A DNA stretch of 32,540 nt. It comes from Lacrimispora amygdalina (GTDB lineage Bacteria; Bacillota; Clostridia; Lachnospirales; Lachnospiraceae). This document shows positions 31,203 to 32,540 of the stretch, one piece after another. The DNA lies in contig NZ_QOHO01000048.1 in assembly GCF_003432035.1 (NCBI RefSeq), positions 1 through 32,540 of the forward strand, written 5' to 3'. Under the pieces are notes generated by a model. It was given only the letters and a program-made list of their open reading frames with translations. It was not told the DNA's origin and made no database searches. The position numbers and the translations under genes are program-made. The number at the start of each line of letters is the position of its first letter. Position 1 is the stretch's first letter.

Positions 31203-31387
31203 GGTAGCTTCCTCCAGTCTTTCTTATTTTCATCCATATATCCGATAAAGTGAAACTTCGTTACAAAAAAATTTATAATATTATAAAAATAACCAATTTT
31301 TCAAATGTACGTTCATCTACAGCAAACAATTTTTTTTAATTTTATAACTTAATTCTATATGTGTAACATCCCCACGACCAATTGAAA

Positions 31388-31702
31388 TCATAAGCTTAAA
31401 AGCATTAATGACCATACTATATATCGTCTAAAATTTATTGGTGATTCTCTAAACTGTATAATTTCTCTTAGTTTATATCCATAATATTTTTTGTCCAATA
31501 CACCTGAAATTATTGCAATAAAAGAAAAACTCAAAATAGAAATAGTTATTATAGCTGAATAAATGTAATCCATGTATGACTCAGTAACAAGGACATAGTA
31601 TCGTCCCGTAATATTAACGCCAGTGTCCATTATCAATCCAATAATAATTAGCAAAACTGTAATAATATTTCGTTTATTAAATTCTAATATTCTTTTTTCC
31701 AT
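31388..31702 (-). CDS. Small membrane protein (104 aa), possibly truncated
   Basis: The ATG at 31702 follows a GGAGAATTTAAAGAG site. The product starts MEKRILEFNKRNIITVLLII, with helices at about 13-28 and 48-66. A basic loop (KKYYGYKLREIIQFRESPIN) is followed by the beginning of a third hydrophobic segment (YIVWSLMLLSL) where the frame stops. The abrupt end inside a helix suggests loss of the C-terminal part. The family is not recognised. The 185 bp between it and the sigma factor hold only A+T-rich promoter-like sequence. Confidence 0.45.
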   Translation of the reverse strand: MEKRILEFNKRNIITVLLIIIGLIMDTGVNITGRYYVLVTESYMDYIYSAIITISILSFSFIAIISGVLDKKYYGYKLREIIQFRESPINFRRYIVWSLMLLSL

Positions 31703-31779
31703 CTCTTTAAATTCTCCAATATTTTCTTAGATAATTATATTTTATCACATTCCATCATCCTTTACTATTAAAAGAGAAG

Positions 31780-31875
31780 TCAACCAAATTTCTGAAAATG
31801 GCTAGCTTCTTCCTCACATACCTCCATAAAATCCATGAATTGTTTCCAGTCACTTGCAATGGTATCTGCCTTCAT
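31780..31875 (-). CDS. 31-codon mini-ORF, possible gene remnant
   Basis: The frame MKADTIASDWKQFMDFMEVC continues for 11 more residues and stops at 31780. It starts 2 bp after the stop of the 34-codon frame at 31878-31982. The two could be pieces of one decayed gene or a tiny two-gene unit. No family recognised. Confidence 0.3.
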   Translation of the reverse strand: MKADTIASDWKQFMDFMEVCEEEASHFQKFG

Positions 31876-31877
31876 GG

Positions 31878-31982
31878 TTACGCATTCCACTTACCAGCCC
31901 GAATCTCCGACTTTAACTGGAGAAACTTTTTCCGATTCGGATTTATACCGGACTTTACTTCAAAAAATAGGACCTTTACCAT
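31878..31982 (-). CDS. 34-codon mini-ORF at the edge of repeat copy C
   Basis: Starts MVKVLFFEVKSG inside the repeat and ends KSEIRAGKWNA at TAA 31878. It has a highly basic, helix-rich composition. It lacks a clear ribosome binding site and is probably a remnant. Confidence 0.25.
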   Translation of the reverse strand: MVKVLFFEVKSGINPNRKKFLQLKSEIRAGKWNA

Positions 31983-32285
31983 TTGTATCAATATTCGGCG
32001 ATTTGTCACAATATCCGGCGAAACTCAATACATTTTGGCAAAAGCCCTATTTTAACATTTTGGCATTACCCCAGCCCCACCTGAGATTCGGTCACACCAA
32101 ACAATTTTTTACAAAAACACAACTCCATTTTTCTCAAACAATCCCGCAAGTCCGCATAAAATCAAGCTTTTCTCTCCAGCAGACAAACTGTCTCAACGTT
32201 CCTGTCGACGGAAGTTTGATACTACATGGCGAAACTACAATGCTGTTTTTACTAGGTGAGGTAAAGATTTACCCCACCTAGTTAC
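31960..32285. repeat. Dispersed repeat, copy C (longest copy)
   Basis: This about 325-bp stretch is the most complete copy. It contains the block shared with copy A (31961-32045), the block shared with copy B (32016-32285) and a closing hairpin, ACTAGGTG-A-GGTAAA / TTTACC-C-CACCTAGT (32251-32282). No intact reading frame spans it. It may be a MITE-like element or a structured RNA; it is not one I recognise. Confidence 0.65.
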
Positions 32286-32291
32286 CAGACT

Positions 32292-32504
32292 TTGTTCCAT
32301 TTCGATTCTTGTCTAATTTCTGTTTCAAAAATTGAGCGAAAAATTGAAGGCTTGAATGAAAACCGAGAATCCCAATTAGTAAAAGGTGAAAGATTTGAAG
32401 CAATAACTACTTTTCTTAATGAAATAAGTGTTTTAAATAAAGCAAAAAAAGTTGTACTTAAAAATACATTTAACGGAAAAATTGAAGGTGATTTCAAAAT
32501 GTGA
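32292..32504 (+). pseudogene. Recombinase-like coiled-coil remnant
   Basis: The plus-strand frame has no ATG start or ribosome binding site. It encodes KIERKIEGLNENRESQLVKG and then ERFEAITTFLNEISVLNKAK before a TGA at 32504. The charged coiled-coil pattern with 'G-E-R-F-E-A-I..F-L-N-E-I' resembles the C-terminal region of large serine site-specific recombinases. The catalytic domain is absent. It starts right after the closing hairpin of repeat copy C. The assignment is tentative. Confidence 0.4.
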
Positions 32505-32540
32505 AACTCGATTACAAAACGGGAAGCTCGGAATGCAATT

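Noticed and set aside
31835-32281. 148-codon plus-strand frame
   Set aside because: It spans repeat copy C and the antisense of the mini-ORFs; composition is not protein-like and copy B does not preserve the frame.
1-32540. CRISPR arrays, tRNA or rRNA genes
   Set aside because: No regularly spaced direct repeats, tRNA cloverleaf-like signatures or rRNA sequence were seen on either strand by eye.

Overview
The window looks like a low-GC Firmicutes chromosome, most likely a Lachnospiraceae/Clostridia member. This is inferred from A+T-rich intergenic DNA, strong AGGAGG-type ribosome binding sites, TTGACA/TATAAT promoters, a Clostridia-type maltodextrin operon, a class I fructose-bisphosphate aldolase of the Firmicutes type and many small DUF proteins. 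No rRNA, tRNA or CRISPR array was seen.

Layout. 1-2.2 kb holds housekeeping or unknown minus-strand genes: a partial P-loop protein (DUF4914-like), purE, a DUF2294 protein and a 67-residue protein. 2.2-5.7 kb is a molybdate/tungstate-type ABC transporter operon (binding lipoprotein, permease, ATPase) ending in a DUF364 gene; both internal junctions are ATGA overlaps. A possible permease remnant follows it. 5.7-6.4 kb is a Phd/YefM-RelE/ParE toxin-antitoxin pair with a palindromic operator at its promoter. 6.5-8.4 kb is a plus-strand two-gene cassette: a small protein with the C-terminal calcium-binding signature of LecB (PA-IIL) lectins, then a DUF6765 protein with a metal-hydrolase-like His/Asp pattern. 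This is the most novel-looking unit. 8.4-10.4 kb is a DrrAB-like ABC exporter.

10.4-18.5 kb is a starch/maltodextrin locus: a secreted GH13 amylase with CBM20, a binding lipoprotein, two permeases and an intracellular GH13 cyclomaltodextrinase in one minus-strand operon. A divergent LacI-family regulator sits beside it with a GTAAAC-GTT palindrome in the shared promoter region. No dedicated transporter ATPase is present. 18.5-21.1 kb has an alpha/beta hydrolase, a broken flavoprotein gene and a divergent TetR regulator. 21.1-22.9 kb is a glycolytic pair, class I aldolase and gpmA. 23-24.2 kb has a GNAT acetyltransferase and a hypothetical protein. 24.4-25.8 kb encodes a LysM-LysM-GH18-like protein of the spore-envelope type that appears to have lost its catalytic acids.

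From about 25.8 kb to the end the DNA is accessory and decayed. It contains an HNH endonuclease remnant, a 39-codon CxxC ORF, a DUF3788 gene, an IS66 transposase tail, a HARE-HTH-like stub, a probable frameshifted secreted-protein gene, an ECF sigma/anti-sigma pair, a recombinase-like remnant and three diverged copies of a dispersed repeat of about 320 bp (near 27.8, 28.7 and 32.0 kb).
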